From Paucimonas lemoignei (GTDB taxonomy: Bacteria > Pseudomonadota > Gammaproteobacteria > Burkholderiales > Burkholderiaceae_D), in contig NZ_SLZQ01000005.1 of the NCBI RefSeq assembly GCF_004342585.1, positions 1-64,000 on the forward strand: a stretch of DNA of 64,000 bases, read 5' to 3'. Of the stretch, positions 1-8,398 are shown in pieces (the stretch's first letter is position 1; every line of letters begins with the position of its first letter). A program made the position numbers and the translations under genes. The notes beneath the pieces are model-generated. The model ran no database searches. It saw only the letters and a list, made by a program, of their open reading frames with translations, and had not been told where the DNA came from.

Positions 1-94
1 AGCTCGCTCGGCTACCTGGCACCAGACCAGTTTGCAGATAGTTTTATTACCGCAGACTCCATGTCCATTTCGGACTAAATCGGGTAGCAGGTCA
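1..94 (+). mobile_element. Right end of an IS3-family insertion sequence (partial)
   Basis: The first frame reads the last 25 residues of an IS3-type OrfB transposase (starting SSLGYLAPDQFADSF, as in the usual 'RPHSSLGYL' tail) and stops at 76-78. From 62 to 94 the sequence ending GGGTAGCAGGTCA resembles an IS3-group terminal inverted repeat finishing in CA. The rest of the element lies outside the window. The next base resumes an IS481-type transposase, so the IS3 copy appears to have inserted into that gene. Family identity is from pattern memory. Confidence 0.6.
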
Positions 95-420
95 AGCACA
101 CCAAAACCAAGGCCCACCATCCGCAGACCAACGGCATTTGCGAGCGCTTCCACAAGACGATCCTGCAGGAGTTTTACCAGGTTGCGTTCCGGCGCAAGAT
201 TTACCGATCTATTGAAGAGCTGCAGGTCGATCTGGATGAATGGCTGGCTTACTACAACAATGAGCGCACGCATCAGGGCAAGATGTGCTGTGGCCGCACG
301 TCGATGCAGACATTAATTGACGGTAGAAAGGAGTGGCACGATAAAATCACCACATTGAATAGCTGAATTTGACCTGACAGCCGCATACGTCAAACCGGAC
401 AACTGTCAGATCAAATCGCG
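95..420 (+). pseudogene. IS481-family transposase, C-terminal fragment
   Basis: After the IS3 end an open frame reads HTKTKAHHPQTNGICERFHK and runs to a stop at 364-366, closing with ITTLNS. The PQTNG..ERFHKT..EFY block and the later YYNNERTHQG segment are the end of the DDE integrase core of IS481-type transposases. The N-terminal two thirds are missing, replaced by the IS3 element, so the gene is dead. AACTGTCAGATCAAATC at about 401-417 looks like the right terminal repeat of the IS481 element. About 100 bases without a gene separate this from the next CDS. Confidence 0.65.
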
Positions 421-523
421 TTTACTACAAACAAACTGAATTTCGGCTCATTTTAATGATTAACCAAGCCAATGCAATATTAGCACAATGAATATCTCTC
501 TACATCGCAATCAACATATAAAT

Positions 524-2224
524 TTAAGGCAACTTTATTCTTTTCAATTGGGGAAATTTTTCTTGCGCTAACATTTCCCAATGAGCTTTAATATTATTGT
601 AGGCTTTCTCGCCATGTAAAGCGCGCATAACACGCAATTGCCGAATCGACTCTCCCGTTTTTCCATTTAACGCTAGAGATAGTGCATATTTGTTTTGTGT
701 AGCAGTCCAAGGGTAACGCATTGCCACTGTCCTAGCGAGCTCTAATTGAGCATGCGTCATGCCAGGTTTAGGCGAAATTCGAGCACCATCGAGTAATGCG
801 CCCAATTGAGTCAACATTATCACACTAGGTCTCTCATATTCGCTTGGAGTTTTACCCATATTAAGGGCTTCAAATCGAGCGACTCGGAAATCCTCTTCAA
901 TTTTGATGTATTCAATTACTGACCATGCTGCGATGCCATTCAATATCAACAGTCCCACAACCATAGAATTAATTTTTATTTTGAATGCGACTTTGCCATT
1001 AGCTATACCCTCCATAAAGCCCAGAGCGAATATCACCGGGACGAGAAAATACGCATAAGCATATGGAAACTCAAACATTGAATGAACCATTATTGGCATA
1101 GCCACAGCTAAACAGTACCAGTTAAACAACTGGTTCGCGTCCTTTAAACGTGCCCATAACCATAGAGAAATAAATATACAAAAAAATACTGCTGCAGGAA
1201 TCCCTATTCCAATTCCTAGATCAAGCAAAACGTTATGGCTGTATGAAAAAGCGTCACTACGACTGTAGGCGTGTGCTACTGCATTGTGAGCTTCTGAAAT
1301 CTCTCCAATGCCCCACCCAAACCAAGGTCGTTGTAACAAAGCCTCGATCAATTGTGGCCATACTAGGAACCGAGAACCTGCTCTAATATTCACTTCTGCG
1401 GTGTGGTCAAGTTGATGTATGTGTACAAAAATTGATGGCCAAAACCAGAAAGATATTAAAAACGTTGTAACGCCAGCTATTGGCACCCAAACAGGCAATT
1501 TAAAATTTATTTCCCCCTTTTTTAAAAACCACCATGCAATTAAAACCAAAAAACTTATGATACTTGTTCGAGATTCGGTAATTACTAAAGCAGTGAGTAG
1601 AATAATAAAAATTAGTGTTGATGATAAAAATCTTAATTTACCTAGTTCGTATAAGAACAAGAGGCTTACTATTCCCATCAAGACTAAAGTAGCAAGATGA
1701 TTAGGCTGCCCTAAATTTGCTCCAGGACGACGCAGTTCGGGCATTCTGCTTATCCAATTCGAGTTCCATATATCTAAAACCTGAGCAAACGCGACAATAG
1801 CTGATGCACATGCGCCAGCAAGGATTATCCCTGCGACTGGCATCAACACTGTTTCGCCGCTCGTATGATTCACGGCTAGCAAGTGATTTCTTTCCAAATT
1901 CGCAGTAGTAAAGCCGAATACTATGCATAGTACACATAGCGCCATGTACAGCATAAAAACTATTGCGTCACCTGCAAAAGTAATTTGTCCAGCAGCGTAT
2001 TGACATACAGACAACACTGCAAGCCCAATAAAAGGAAGAGCCAACACAGGGACACTAATTGCTTTTGTTGCTGGCACACCCCTCCATTTCCATAACATAG
2101 CCCATGAAAACGCAAACATAGCTCCAAACGCCAAGCACTCTAAATGCCAGCTGACCCATGGTGGAAAATGCAATGGTAAGAGCCACGAGAAAAATAAACT
2201 TAGTGCCGAAATAATAATAAACAT
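524..2224 (-). CDS. PglL/Wzy-type O-oligosaccharyltransferase (probable pilin glycosylation ligase)
   Basis: A 566-residue polytopic inner-membrane protein with about ten hydrophobic segments. The central periplasmic loop (RAGSRFLVWPQLIEALLQRP...GWGIG) followed by SHNVLLDLGIGIGIP is the Wzy_C/O-antigen-ligase signature. The soluble C-terminus (MRYPWTATQNKYALSLALNG) matches the Wzy_C_2 region of PglL-like pilin ligases. Such enzymes move an undecaprenyl-linked glycan onto a periplasmic protein. It lies directly behind the pilin gene, the likely substrate. I chose the ATG just after the pilin terminator; an upstream ATG 30 bases earlier would place the hairpin inside the coding sequence. Codon use is clearly more AT-rich than in neighbours, suggesting transfer. 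An O-antigen ligase is the alternative. Confidence 0.75.
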   Translation of the reverse strand: MFIIISALSLFFSWLLPLHFPPWVSWHLECLAFGAMFAFSWAMLWKWRGVPATKAISVPVLALPFIGLAVLSVCQYAAGQITFAGDAIVFMLYMALCVLCIVFGFTTANLERNHLLAVNHTSGETVLMPVAGIILAGACASAIVAFAQVLDIWNSNWISRMPELRRPGANLGQPNHLATLVLMGIVSLLFLYELGKLRFLSSTLIFIILLTALVITESRTSIISFLVLIAWWFLKKGEINFKLPVWVPIAGVTTFLISFWFWPSIFVHIHQLDHTAEVNIRAGSRFLVWPQLIEALLQRPWFGWGIGEISEAHNAVAHAYSRSDAFSYSHNVLLDLGIGIGIPAAVFFCIFISLWLWARLKDANQLFNWYCLAVAMPIMVHSMFEFPYAYAYFLVPVIFALGFMEGIANGKVAFKIKINSMVVGLLILNGIAAWSVIEYIKIEEDFRVARFEALNMGKTPSEYERPSVIMLTQLGALLDGARISPKPGMTHAQLELARTVAMRYPWTATQNKYALSLALNGKTGESIRQLRVMRALHGEKAYNNIKAHWEMLAQEKFPQLKRIKLP

Positions 2225-2250
2225 AAAAAAAAGGGCTCCTTTGGAGCCCT
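2225..2250 (-). terminator. Rho-independent terminator of the pilin gene
   Basis: On the minus strand GGGCTCC-AAA-GGAGCCC is followed by eight T residues: a 7-bp stem, 3-base loop and strong U tract. It sits 21 bases after the pilin stop and ends exactly at the ATG of the ligase gene. The GGAG in its 3' arm is also the only Shine-Dalgarno-like sequence for that gene. Confidence 0.85.
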
Positions 2251-2270
2251 TCATGTAATTTTTCTTAAAA

Positions 2271-2768
2271 TTACTCAGTTGCGAAGCCGTCCAAGCTAGC
2301 AACAGAAGTATCACGGCAAGAACCTGGAAGGTACTTAGCAATGCCAGCAGTGCTTGGACCACACAGCCAACCAGTGACTTGTTGATTGTCAGCACCGCCC
2401 AGCGTTGGGCTCAAGCGAACAGCACCAACAACCTGCGGCAGATTTGTGTCGTTAACCGTGACCTCAATGTCACCACGGTCATTTGTGCCGATCGTCTTGA
2501 CATATTTAGTTGTTGATTGCGAGCTTTCACATCCCCAGCTACCGGCGGTCGGCAAAGAAGCAGCATTATTTGTTTGACGAGTTTCAGTCACACTTGTACG
2601 ACAAGCAGATGCTGCCAAAACTACTTCAGACATCTTAGCACGGACCGTATAGTCCTGGTATGCAGGCAAAGCCACTGCTGCCAGAATACCGATAATCGCT
2701 ACAACGATCATCAATTCAATCAGAGTAAAGCCGCGCTGTGCTTTCTGGATCATTTTCATCGATTTCAT
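2271..2768 (-). CDS. pilA: Type IV pilin (PilA-like major pilin)
   Basis: A 165-residue prepilin. The leader ends QKAQRG and is cut by prepilin peptidase before [20 protein letters not shown], the classic N-methylated, Glu5-containing hydrophobic helix, leaving a mature pilin of about 152 residues. Four cysteines occur (ACR, WGC, WLC, GSC), the last pair bounding the usual C-terminal disulphide loop. The start is the ATG preceded by AGGGAG six bases upstream, giving [13 protein letters not shown]. The protein ends in ATE, not serine, so the PilO-type modification of a terminal Ser is unlikely; an internal Ser/Thr would be needed by the adjacent ligase. It is monocistronic, or partly read through into the ligase gene, and driven by a sigma-54 promoter. 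Confidence 0.93.
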   Translation of the reverse strand: MKSMKMIQKAQRGFTLIELMIVVAIIGILAAVALPAYQDYTVRAKMSEVVLAASACRTSVTETRQTNNAASLPTAGSWGCESSQSTTKYVKTIGTNDRGDIEVTVNDTNLPQVVGAVRLSPTLGGADNQQVTGWLCGPSTAGIAKYLPGSCRDTSVASLDGFATE

Positions 2769-2817
2769 TTGCATCTCCCTGTAAAAAATAAACACAACAA
2801 TGTGCTGCCTTTCAATG

Positions 2818-2833
2818 AGCAACAGTTGTGCCA
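2818..2833 (-). promoter_or_regulatory. Sigma-54 (RpoN) promoter of pilA
   Basis: Minus-strand TGGCACAACTGTTGCT matches the RpoN consensus TGGCAC-N5-TTGC with exact -24/-12 spacing. Transcription would start near 2808, giving a leader of about 40 nt before the pilA ATG. RpoN with the PilS/PilR two-component system is the established route of pilA control in other proteobacteria. Confidence 0.85.
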
Positions 2834-2906
2834 GCAAGAAAAACGATGAAAAACAGAAGACTTAGATAGTACAAATGTGGAAAACCAGAATTAATGCGGC
2901 GCGTCA

Positions 2907-2961
2907 TGACAAATACTGTCAAACAACACTAACAAAACTTAACAAATGACAATATTGGTCA
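2907..2961 (-). promoter_or_regulatory. Inverted repeats upstream of pilA, possible PilR sites
   Basis: TGACA-AATAC-TGTCA (2907-2921) and a second imperfect repeat, TGAC-AATATTG-GTCA (2947-2961), lie about 75-130 bases upstream of the -24 element, where an enhancer-binding protein would sit. The TGTC cores resemble reported PilR half sites. Assignment to PilR is inference. Confidence 0.4.
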
Positions 2962-2999
2962 AGGCCATAGTAGTTAGATGCCCCAAGTGGAGTATTCAT

Positions 3000-3818
3000 C
3001 TACCTCACCCACTTCAACACCCGATCCAGCAACTTTTCACTTTTGACCTCCACTGTCAGCACCTTTGCCAGGATCACCGACACATTATCTTTGCCACCAC
3101 GCGTATTAGCACGCTGAACAAGCGTGCCACAAGCCGATTCCAGATCACTTCCAAACTCATTCAGCGTCGCCGTGATATCAGCATCGCTCAGCATGTCGGA
3201 CAGCCCATCCGAACAGAGCAAATAAATATCCCCTGGTCGGGTAGTATGCTCATGCACTTCTATATCGAGTTCCCGGTCCACGCCAACTGCACGGGTGATC
3301 AGATTGCGATTGGGAGAAGTCAGGGCGGCTTCCGGCGTGATGAGGCCGGCGTCGATCTGCTCCTGCAATAATGAATGGTCACGGGTGATTTGACTTAACT
3401 CGCCATCGCGCAGGCGGTAAGCACGCGAGTCGCCGACATGCGCCAGGATCAGGCGATCCTGATAAAACATGCCGACCACGACAGTGGTACCCATCCCGTG
3501 AAACTGCGGCTCGTTTTCCGCCGCATCGATAATCGAGGAATTGGCACGTGCCACGGCTTCCACGATCAGTTGCTGCAATTGGCGGTCGCTATGCCGCGTC
3601 CACTCCTTGAAGAGTCCGGGCAAGCGATCTTCAAGCGTTTCCTGCACTACGGTTGCGGCAATACTGCTTGCCACTTCCCCGGCACTATAGCCGCCCATGC
3701 CATCAGCCAGAACCACAAAGCCATGCCGGGCACTGATCGCAATGAAATCCTCATTGTGCGATCGCACCATGCCAGTATCAGTTTTGGCAACGCATTCTAG
3801 CGATACATGGTAAGCCAT
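3000..3818 (-). CDS. PP2C-family serine/threonine protein phosphatase
   Basis: A 272-residue cytoplasmic metal-dependent phosphatase of the Stp1/PrpC type. It carries the PPM motifs in order: RSHNED (about 20), DGMGG (39-43), VGDSRAYRLR, TRDHS, LLCSDGLSD and GGKDNVSVIL, supplying the aspartates that bind the two metal ions. The whole protein is catalytic domain, with no membrane segment. A TTG lies two codons upstream, but the ATG (MAYHVSLE) is preferred. No kinase or FHA gene is in the window, so its partner is unknown. It is the last gene before the pilin region on this strand and is separated from sucD by a terminator. Confidence 0.88.
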   Translation of the reverse strand: MAYHVSLECVAKTDTGMVRSHNEDFIAISARHGFVVLADGMGGYSAGEVASSIAATVVQETLEDRLPGLFKEWTRHSDRQLQQLIVEAVARANSSIIDAAENEPQFHGMGTTVVVGMFYQDRLILAHVGDSRAYRLRDGELSQITRDHSLLQEQIDAGLITPEAALTSPNRNLITRAVGVDRELDIEVHEHTTRPGDIYLLCSDGLSDMLSDADITATLNEFGSDLESACGTLVQRANTRGGKDNVSVILAKVLTVEVKSEKLLDRVLKWVR

Positions 3819-3950
3819 AGGCAACTTAGGCGAATGGCCTCCGTAGTGGAGAAAAGAAAATCACAAAAGCACTTTCAATATTGTCTAAAGGAAAATCATA
3901 CCGAAAAACTATGGAAGTTGTCAGTCTTACTTAAGAATTAATACAAAAAT

Positions 3951-3977
3951 AACAACGGGGAGCCAAGGCTCCCCGTT
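3951..3977 (-). terminator. Terminator downstream of sucD
   Basis: AACGGGGAGCC and GGCTCCCCGTT form an 11-bp stem with a 2-base centre. On the minus strand it is followed by GTTATTTTTG, placing a U-rich tail about 40 bases after the sucD stop codon. Confidence 0.85.
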
Positions 3978-4013
3978 GCATACTTAGCAATCTCGAAAGC
4001 TTGCCAAACGATT

Positions 4014-4895
4014 TTACAGAATCGACTTCAGCAGGCGGCCCATCTCGGAAGGATTGCGGGTGATCTTGATGCCGCATTCTTCCATGATGGCGAGCTTGGC
4101 ATCAGCAGTGTCAGCGCCGCCGGAGATCAGCGCGCCGGCATGGCCCATGCGCTTGCCCGGGGGGGCAGTGACACCGGCGATGAAGCCAACCACCGGCTTC
4201 TTCATGTTGTCCTTGATCCAGCGGGCGGCGTTGGCTTCGTCGGGGCCGCCGATTTCACCGATCATGATGACGGCGTCGGTATCCGGATCGTCATTGAACA
4301 TCTTCATGACGTCGATGTGCTTCAGGCCGTTGATCGGGTCGCCGCCGATACCAACCGCGGAAGACTGGCCCAGACCCAGCGCAGTCAGCTGACCGACGGC
4401 TTCATAGGTCAGGGTGCCCGAGCGGGACACCACGCCGATGCGGCCCTTCTTGTGGATGTGGCCCGGCATGATGCCGATCTTGATTTCTTCCGGGGTGATC
4501 AGGCCTGGGCAGTTCGGGCCCAGCAGCAAGGTCTTGCTGCCTGCCTTCTTCATCCTGTCCTTCACGACCAGCATGTCGCGCACGGGAATGCCTTCGGTGA
4601 TGCAGATAGCAAGGTCGAGTTCGGCTTCGACGGCTTCCCAGATCGCGTCAGCGGCGCCAGCGGGCGGCACGTAGATGACGGATACGGTGGCGCCGGTCTG
4701 CTGCTTGGCTTCCTTGACACTGCCGTAAATGGGGATGCCCTCGAAATCCTCGCCTGCCTTTTTCGGATTGACGCCGGCGACGAAGCAGTTCTTGCCGTTG
4801 GCGTAGTCGCGCGAACCGCGAGTGTGGAACTGGCCAGTCTTGCCGGTGATGCCCTGGGTGATGACCTTGGTGTCTTTATTAATCAGAATCGACAT
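4014..4895 (-). CDS. sucD: Succinyl-CoA synthetase (ADP-forming) alpha subunit
   Basis: A 293-residue TCA-cycle subunit that interconverts succinyl-CoA and succinate with substrate-level ATP formation. The N-terminal CoA-binding Rossmann domain contains ITQGITGKTGQFHT, and GPNCPG is present near 127. The phosphorylated catalytic histidine is His252 in GKRMGHAGALISGG. Length is typical. It follows sucC by 15 bases in one operon, as in most proteobacteria, and the heterotetramer needs both products. A strong terminator closes the operon. Confidence 0.98.
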   Translation of the reverse strand: MSILINKDTKVITQGITGKTGQFHTRGSRDYANGKNCFVAGVNPKKAGEDFEGIPIYGSVKEAKQQTGATVSVIYVPPAGAADAIWEAVEAELDLAICITEGIPVRDMLVVKDRMKKAGSKTLLLGPNCPGLITPEEIKIGIMPGHIHKKGRIGVVSRSGTLTYEAVGQLTALGLGQSSAVGIGGDPINGLKHIDVMKMFNDDPDTDAVIMIGEIGGPDEANAARWIKDNMKKPVVGFIAGVTAPPGKRMGHAGALISGGADTADAKLAIMEECGIKITRNPSEMGRLLKSIL

Positions 4896-4910
4896 GTCTC
4901 TTTTCCTCGC

Positions 4911-6077
4911 TTACTTACCGTTGGCCGCAGCGACAACCTTTTGCGCGGCTTCTTCCATGGTGTCGGCCGAAATGATCGGCAGGCCGGAGTCGGCCAACAT
5001 TTTCTTGCCGATGTCTTCGTTGGTGCCCTTCATGCGCACAACCAACGGCACGCCGAGCTGGACCGCCTTGGAAGCGGTGATGACGCCTTCGGCGATCACG
5101 TCGCAGCGCATGATGCCGCCGAAGATGTTGACCAGAATGGCTTTCAGGCCCGGGTTCTTCAGCATGATCTTGAAGGCTTCGGTCACTTTCTCCGCGGTAG
5201 CACCGCCGCCGACGTCGAGGAAGTTGGCCGGCTCGCCGCCGAACAGCTTGATGGTGTCCATGGTGGCCATGGCCAGGCCGGCACCGTTCACCAGGCAGCC
5301 GATGTTGCCGTCGAGGGAGATGTAAGCCAGGTCGAACTTGGAAGCTTCGACTTCCGCCGGGTCTTCTTCATCCAGGTCGCGGTAGGCGACGATTTCCGGA
5401 TGGCGGAACAAGGCGTTGGAGTCGAAGTTGAACTTGGCGTCGAGGGCGATGACCTTGCCGTCGCCAGTCAGGATCAGCGGGTTGATTTCAGCCAGGGAAG
5501 CGTCGGTTTCCCAGTAAGCCTTGTACAGGCCTTGCAGGTTGGCGCGGGCAGCAGGAATCGATGCTGCCGGGATGCCGATCTTGGCAGCGATGTCGTCGGC
5601 TTGCGCGTCGGTCAGGCCTTGTTCCGGGTCGATCTCGCACTTATGGATCAGTTCCGGGTGCTTCTCGGCGACTTCCTCGATATCCATGCCGCCTTCGCTC
5701 GATGCCATCAGCACCACGCGCTGGCTAACGCGGTCGGTCACCAGGGAAACGTAGAGTTCCTTCTTGATGTCGGCGCCCTCTTCGATCAGCAGGCGGCGGA
5801 CTTTCTGGCCTTCCGGGCCAGTCTGGTGCGTCACCAGTTGCATGCCCATGATGGCATTCGCATATTCTTTGACCTGTTCCAGGGACTTGGCGACCTTGAC
5901 GCCACCGCCCTTGCCACGGCCACCGGCGTGAATCTGTGCCTTGACGACCCAGACCGGGCCGCCCAGTTGCTCGGCTGCCTTGACGGCTTCATCGACGGAC
6001 AGGCAGGGTATACCGCGCGGTACGGTCACGCCGAACTTGCGGAGGATTTCTTTGCCCTGATACTCATGGATTTTCAT
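4911..6077 (-). CDS. sucC: Succinyl-CoA synthetase (ADP-forming) beta subunit
   Basis: A 388-residue subunit with an N-terminal ATP-grasp nucleotide-binding domain ([16 protein letters not shown] near 50) and a C-terminal CoA-ligase domain with [10 protein letters not shown], which carries the loop receiving the phosphohistidine of Suc[12 protein letters not shown] and DVGGGA are also present. The start [12 protein letters not shown] is the usual one and has AAGGGA about nine bases upstream. It is the first gene of sucCD; a candidate promoter (TTGCCT, 17 bases, TATCAA) lies roughly 30-80 bases upstream, but is weak. Confidence 0.98.
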   Translation of the reverse strand: MKIHEYQGKEILRKFGVTVPRGIPCLSVDEAVKAAEQLGGPVWVVKAQIHAGGRGKGGGVKVAKSLEQVKEYANAIMGMQLVTHQTGPEGQKVRRLLIEEGADIKKELYVSLVTDRVSQRVVLMASSEGGMDIEEVAEKHPELIHKCEIDPEQGLTDAQADDIAAKIGIPAASIPAARANLQGLYKAYWETDASLAEINPLILTGDGKVIALDAKFNFDSNALFRHPEIVAYRDLDEEDPAEVEASKFDLAYISLDGNIGCLVNGAGLAMATMDTIKLFGGEPANFLDVGGGATAEKVTEAFKIMLKNPGLKAILVNIFGGIMRCDVIAEGVITASKAVQLGVPLVVRMKGTNEDIGKKMLADSGLPIISADTMEEAAQKVVAAANGK

Positions 6078-6425
6078 GCGAACTTCCCTTCAGACGCTTG
6101 GTGATAAAGTAGATTTGATACTTGCTGAATTCTTGGCAGGCAAACGCTTGATGCATCGGAGACCCGCTAACCATCGTTGCGCTGACCATGTCCTGATGGG
6201 ACAGGTAATTTGCGGGGGCAGCGGGGGCTCAAGGGTATTGGAGGCAACAGCGCCGGCAGAATGGCCAAAATTTATGCCGTATGCTGTGGCGCTGCGGCTT
6301 GTCGCGCTTGCCATGAGCATCCGGCCTAAAAAAGCCGAAAAAGTGTAGCACAGTGGACCGTGCCAGAGAAGCAAATGCTCTTGTGCGGCGCAGCGTACGG
6401 GCAGGCGCAAGAAGCCTACGCGCGC
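6078..6425. other. Gene-free interval between sucC and recX
   Basis: About 350 bases between the sucC start and the recX stop. Short open frames on either strand have no recognisable domain, no good ribosome binding site and atypical composition. It should hold the sucCD promoter. I see no repeat, RNA gene or strong hairpin. Confidence 0.5.
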
Positions 6426-6881
6426 TTATTCGTCATCGGTCTCCTGCGCACGGATGGCGGCACGGATGGCATCGTGAGAAAACCCGCGCTGCTGAAGAAA
6501 CCGCATTCGTTTTGCCCGCTCGGCGGCATCCGCTGGCGGACTGTGATATTTACGTGCCAGAATGGCCCGTGCCCGCTCTGCCTCGTCTTTACTCAGTTGC
6601 TCACGAATTTGGGAAATAGATTCGTCTTCAATTCGATGACTTTGCAACTCCGTCAGAATGCGCTGATTCCCGAAGCGGGCGGCACGGCGGTGCACCAGGG
6701 ATTCGGCAAAACGCTCCTGCGAAAGAAGCTTGGCGGCTTCCAGCGCGTCGAGCACCGCTTCCACGTCCTCGCCTTCCTGGGCATGACGAGCCAGCTTACG
6801 TCCGAGTTCAAGCCGGCTATGCTCCCGCATGGACAAATATCGTAGCGCGCGGCCTTTAAGACTCAGTTGCAGTTTTGCCAT
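6426..6881 (-). CDS. recX: RecX, regulator of RecA
   Basis: A 151-residue, all-helical cytoplasmic protein of the RecX family ([23 protein letters not shown] at the N-terminus, then the repeated three-helix units with [19 protein letters not shown] and [16 protein letters not shown]). RecX binds in the RecA filament groove and limits recombinase activity. The ATG giving [10 protein letters not shown] was chosen because longer starts would run through the recA-recX terminator hairpin. It lies 71 bases after recA on the same strand, so its expression should be a small fraction of recA read-through. Confidence 0.95.
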   Translation of the reverse strand: MAKLQLSLKGRALRYLSMREHSRLELGRKLARHAQEGEDVEAVLDALEAAKLLSQERFAESLVHRRAARFGNQRILTELQSHRIEDESISQIREQLSKDEAERARAILARKYHSPPADAAERAKRMRFLQQRGFSHDAIRAAIRAQETDDE

Positions 6882-6890
6882 GATCCGATC

Positions 6891-6923
6891 AAATAAAAAA
6901 GCCATGGACGATGCCATGGCTTT
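6891..6923 (-). terminator. Attenuating terminator between recA and recX
   Basis: AAAGCCATGG and CCATGGCTTT form a 10-bp stem around a 6-base loop. On the minus strand the 3' arm runs into TTTTTTATTT, ten bases before the recX ATG. A leaky terminator here is the known way other bacteria keep RecX far below RecA. Confidence 0.85.
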
Positions 6924-6952
6924 TGCTGGTTAAGCAGGGAACAGGACTAACC

Positions 6953-8059
6953 TTACTCCACTTCTTTCCCTTCTTTAGTTTCCTTACCTTCCTTGCCGCC
7001 CGCTTTTTTTGCCGGTGCCGGCTCGGCACTCGCAAGAGGCGGAAGTTCAGGAACACCCAATCCGGCGCGAACCTTGTTTTCGATTTCGCGTGCCAGTTCT
7101 GGATTTTCCTTCAGGAAGTTACGGGCATTGTCCTTGCCTTGGCCAATCTTTTCGCCATTGTAGCTGTACCAGGCGCCTGACTTCTCAACAATCTTGGCTT
7201 CCACGCCCAGATCGATGATTTCGCCTTCGCGTGAAGTGCCTTCTCCATACAGGATGTCGAAGTGTGCTTCCTTGAACGGCGGCGCCACCTTGTTCTTGAC
7301 GACCTTGACCTTCGTTTCGTTACCGATCACTTCGTCACCCGACTTGATCGAACCGGTGCGGCGGATGTCCAGACGCACGGATGCGTAGAACTTCAGCGCA
7401 TTGCCGCCGGTCGTGGTTTCCGGGTTGCCGAACATGACACCGATCTTCATACGGATCTGGTTGATGAAAATAACCAGGGTATTGGTACGATTGATCGAAC
7501 CGGTCAGCTTGCGCAAGGCTTGCGACATCAGGCGTGCCTGCAGGCCGGGCAGCGAATCACCCATCTCGCCTTCGATTTCAGCGCGCGGCGTCAGGGCTGC
7601 AACCGAGTCGACCACGATCAGGTCAACGCCGCCGGAACGCACCAGCGCATCGCAGATTTCCAGGGCTTGTTCGCCGGTATCCGGCTGGGACACCAGCAGG
7701 TCGGACAGATTGACGCCCAGCTTCTGGGCATACACGACGTCGAGCGCATGCTCGGCATCGATAAAGGCGCAGGTACCGCCCAGCTTTTGCATCTCGGCGA
7801 TGGTTTGCAGGGTTAGCGTGGTCTTACCTGAAGACTCCGGACCATAGATTTCAACCACACGGCCACGCGGCAAGCCGCCAACGCCCAGTGCGACATCCAG
7901 TCCAAGCGAGCCGGTCGAGACTACTTGCACTTCTTCGGCCACGGCACCGTCTTCCATGCGCATCACGGAACCCTTGCCGAACTGCTTCTCAATCTGTGCC
8001 AAGGCGGCTGCGAGAGCCTTGCTCTTGTCCAGATTAGGTACTAACTTTTTGTCGTCCAT
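6953..8059 (-). CDS. recA: Recombinase A
   Basis: A 368-residue RecA: it forms filaments on single-stranded DNA, drives strand exchange and triggers LexA self-cleavage. Walker A is GPESSGKT at 73-80. The Walker B segment ([14 protein letters not shown]), the loop containing [10 protein letters not shown] and the [20 protein letters not shown] block are intact. The C-terminal tail is rich in Lys and Glu ([18 protein letters not shown]), as usual. The start MDDKKLVPN was preferred over one nine codons upstream because it has AGAG at the right distance and matches family N-termini. It is preceded by a LexA box and followed by recX. Confidence 0.98.
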   Translation of the reverse strand: MDDKKLVPNLDKSKALAAALAQIEKQFGKGSVMRMEDGAVAEEVQVVSTGSLGLDVALGVGGLPRGRVVEIYGPESSGKTTLTLQTIAEMQKLGGTCAFIDAEHALDVVYAQKLGVNLSDLLVSQPDTGEQALEICDALVRSGGVDLIVVDSVAALTPRAEIEGEMGDSLPGLQARLMSQALRKLTGSINRTNTLVIFINQIRMKIGVMFGNPETTTGGNALKFYASVRLDIRRTGSIKSGDEVIGNETKVKVVKNKVAPPFKEAHFDILYGEGTSREGEIIDLGVEAKIVEKSGAWYSYNGEKIGQGKDNARNFLKENPELAREIENKVRAGLGVPELPPLASAEPAPAKKAGGKEGKETKEGKEVE

Positions 8060-8398
8060 AGTTCTCTTTCGAAAGTAGGCGGGCAATAAATGTTTGTCAA
8101 AAATGAGGGCTTGTTTGGAAATCGCTTACTGACTGCCAGGTACAACTACCAGATGCAGGAATACAGCTATTACCTTGAATTCGTGTTTTGCGGCCGAATC
8201 GGTACTGTATAAAAAAACAGTGATCAATGCAAGCGAAATTTACGATTACGGCACAGTTTATTTCTCCCGTTAATTGGAACTTTCCTGACGGCACTCTTTG
8301 AAAATCCGCTTCAATTTGGTGCAATCCTGACTCGTGAAGCTAGTTTTATCCTGGCATGTTTCTTGTTATTCACATGCAAACAGCTCATCACGCGCATC
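8060..8398. other. Divergent promoter region between recA and the ATP-grasp operon
   Basis: About 340 bases with no credible gene. It contains the recA leader of about 145 bases and the LexA operator on one side, and must hold the promoter of the rightward ATP-grasp/Anbu operon on the other. I could not identify that second promoter with confidence. Confidence 0.5.
8205..8220 (-). promoter_or_regulatory. LexA (SOS) box and recA promoter
   Basis: CTGTATAAAAAAACAG fits the CTGT-N8-ACAG LexA operator exactly. On the minus strand it overlaps a promoter-like pair, TTGCAT and TACAGT, 17 bases apart, so LexA would cover the -10. The RNA leader would be about 140 nt. Confidence 0.85.

Noticed and set aside
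2271-2395. Extending the ligase gene start into the pilin gene
   Set aside because: The frame stays open to 2395, but those codons overlap the pilin 3' end and its terminator, so the start at 2224 is more sensible.
4140-6104. A 654-codon open frame opposite sucC and sucD
   Set aside because: It is the antisense shadow of two well-identified genes: its residues are His/Asp/Gly/Val-rich repeats typical of reversed GC-rich codons, with no domain.
6090-6410. A 106-codon minus-strand frame between sucC and recX
   Set aside because: No recognisable family or start signal, and it fills what should be the sucC promoter region.
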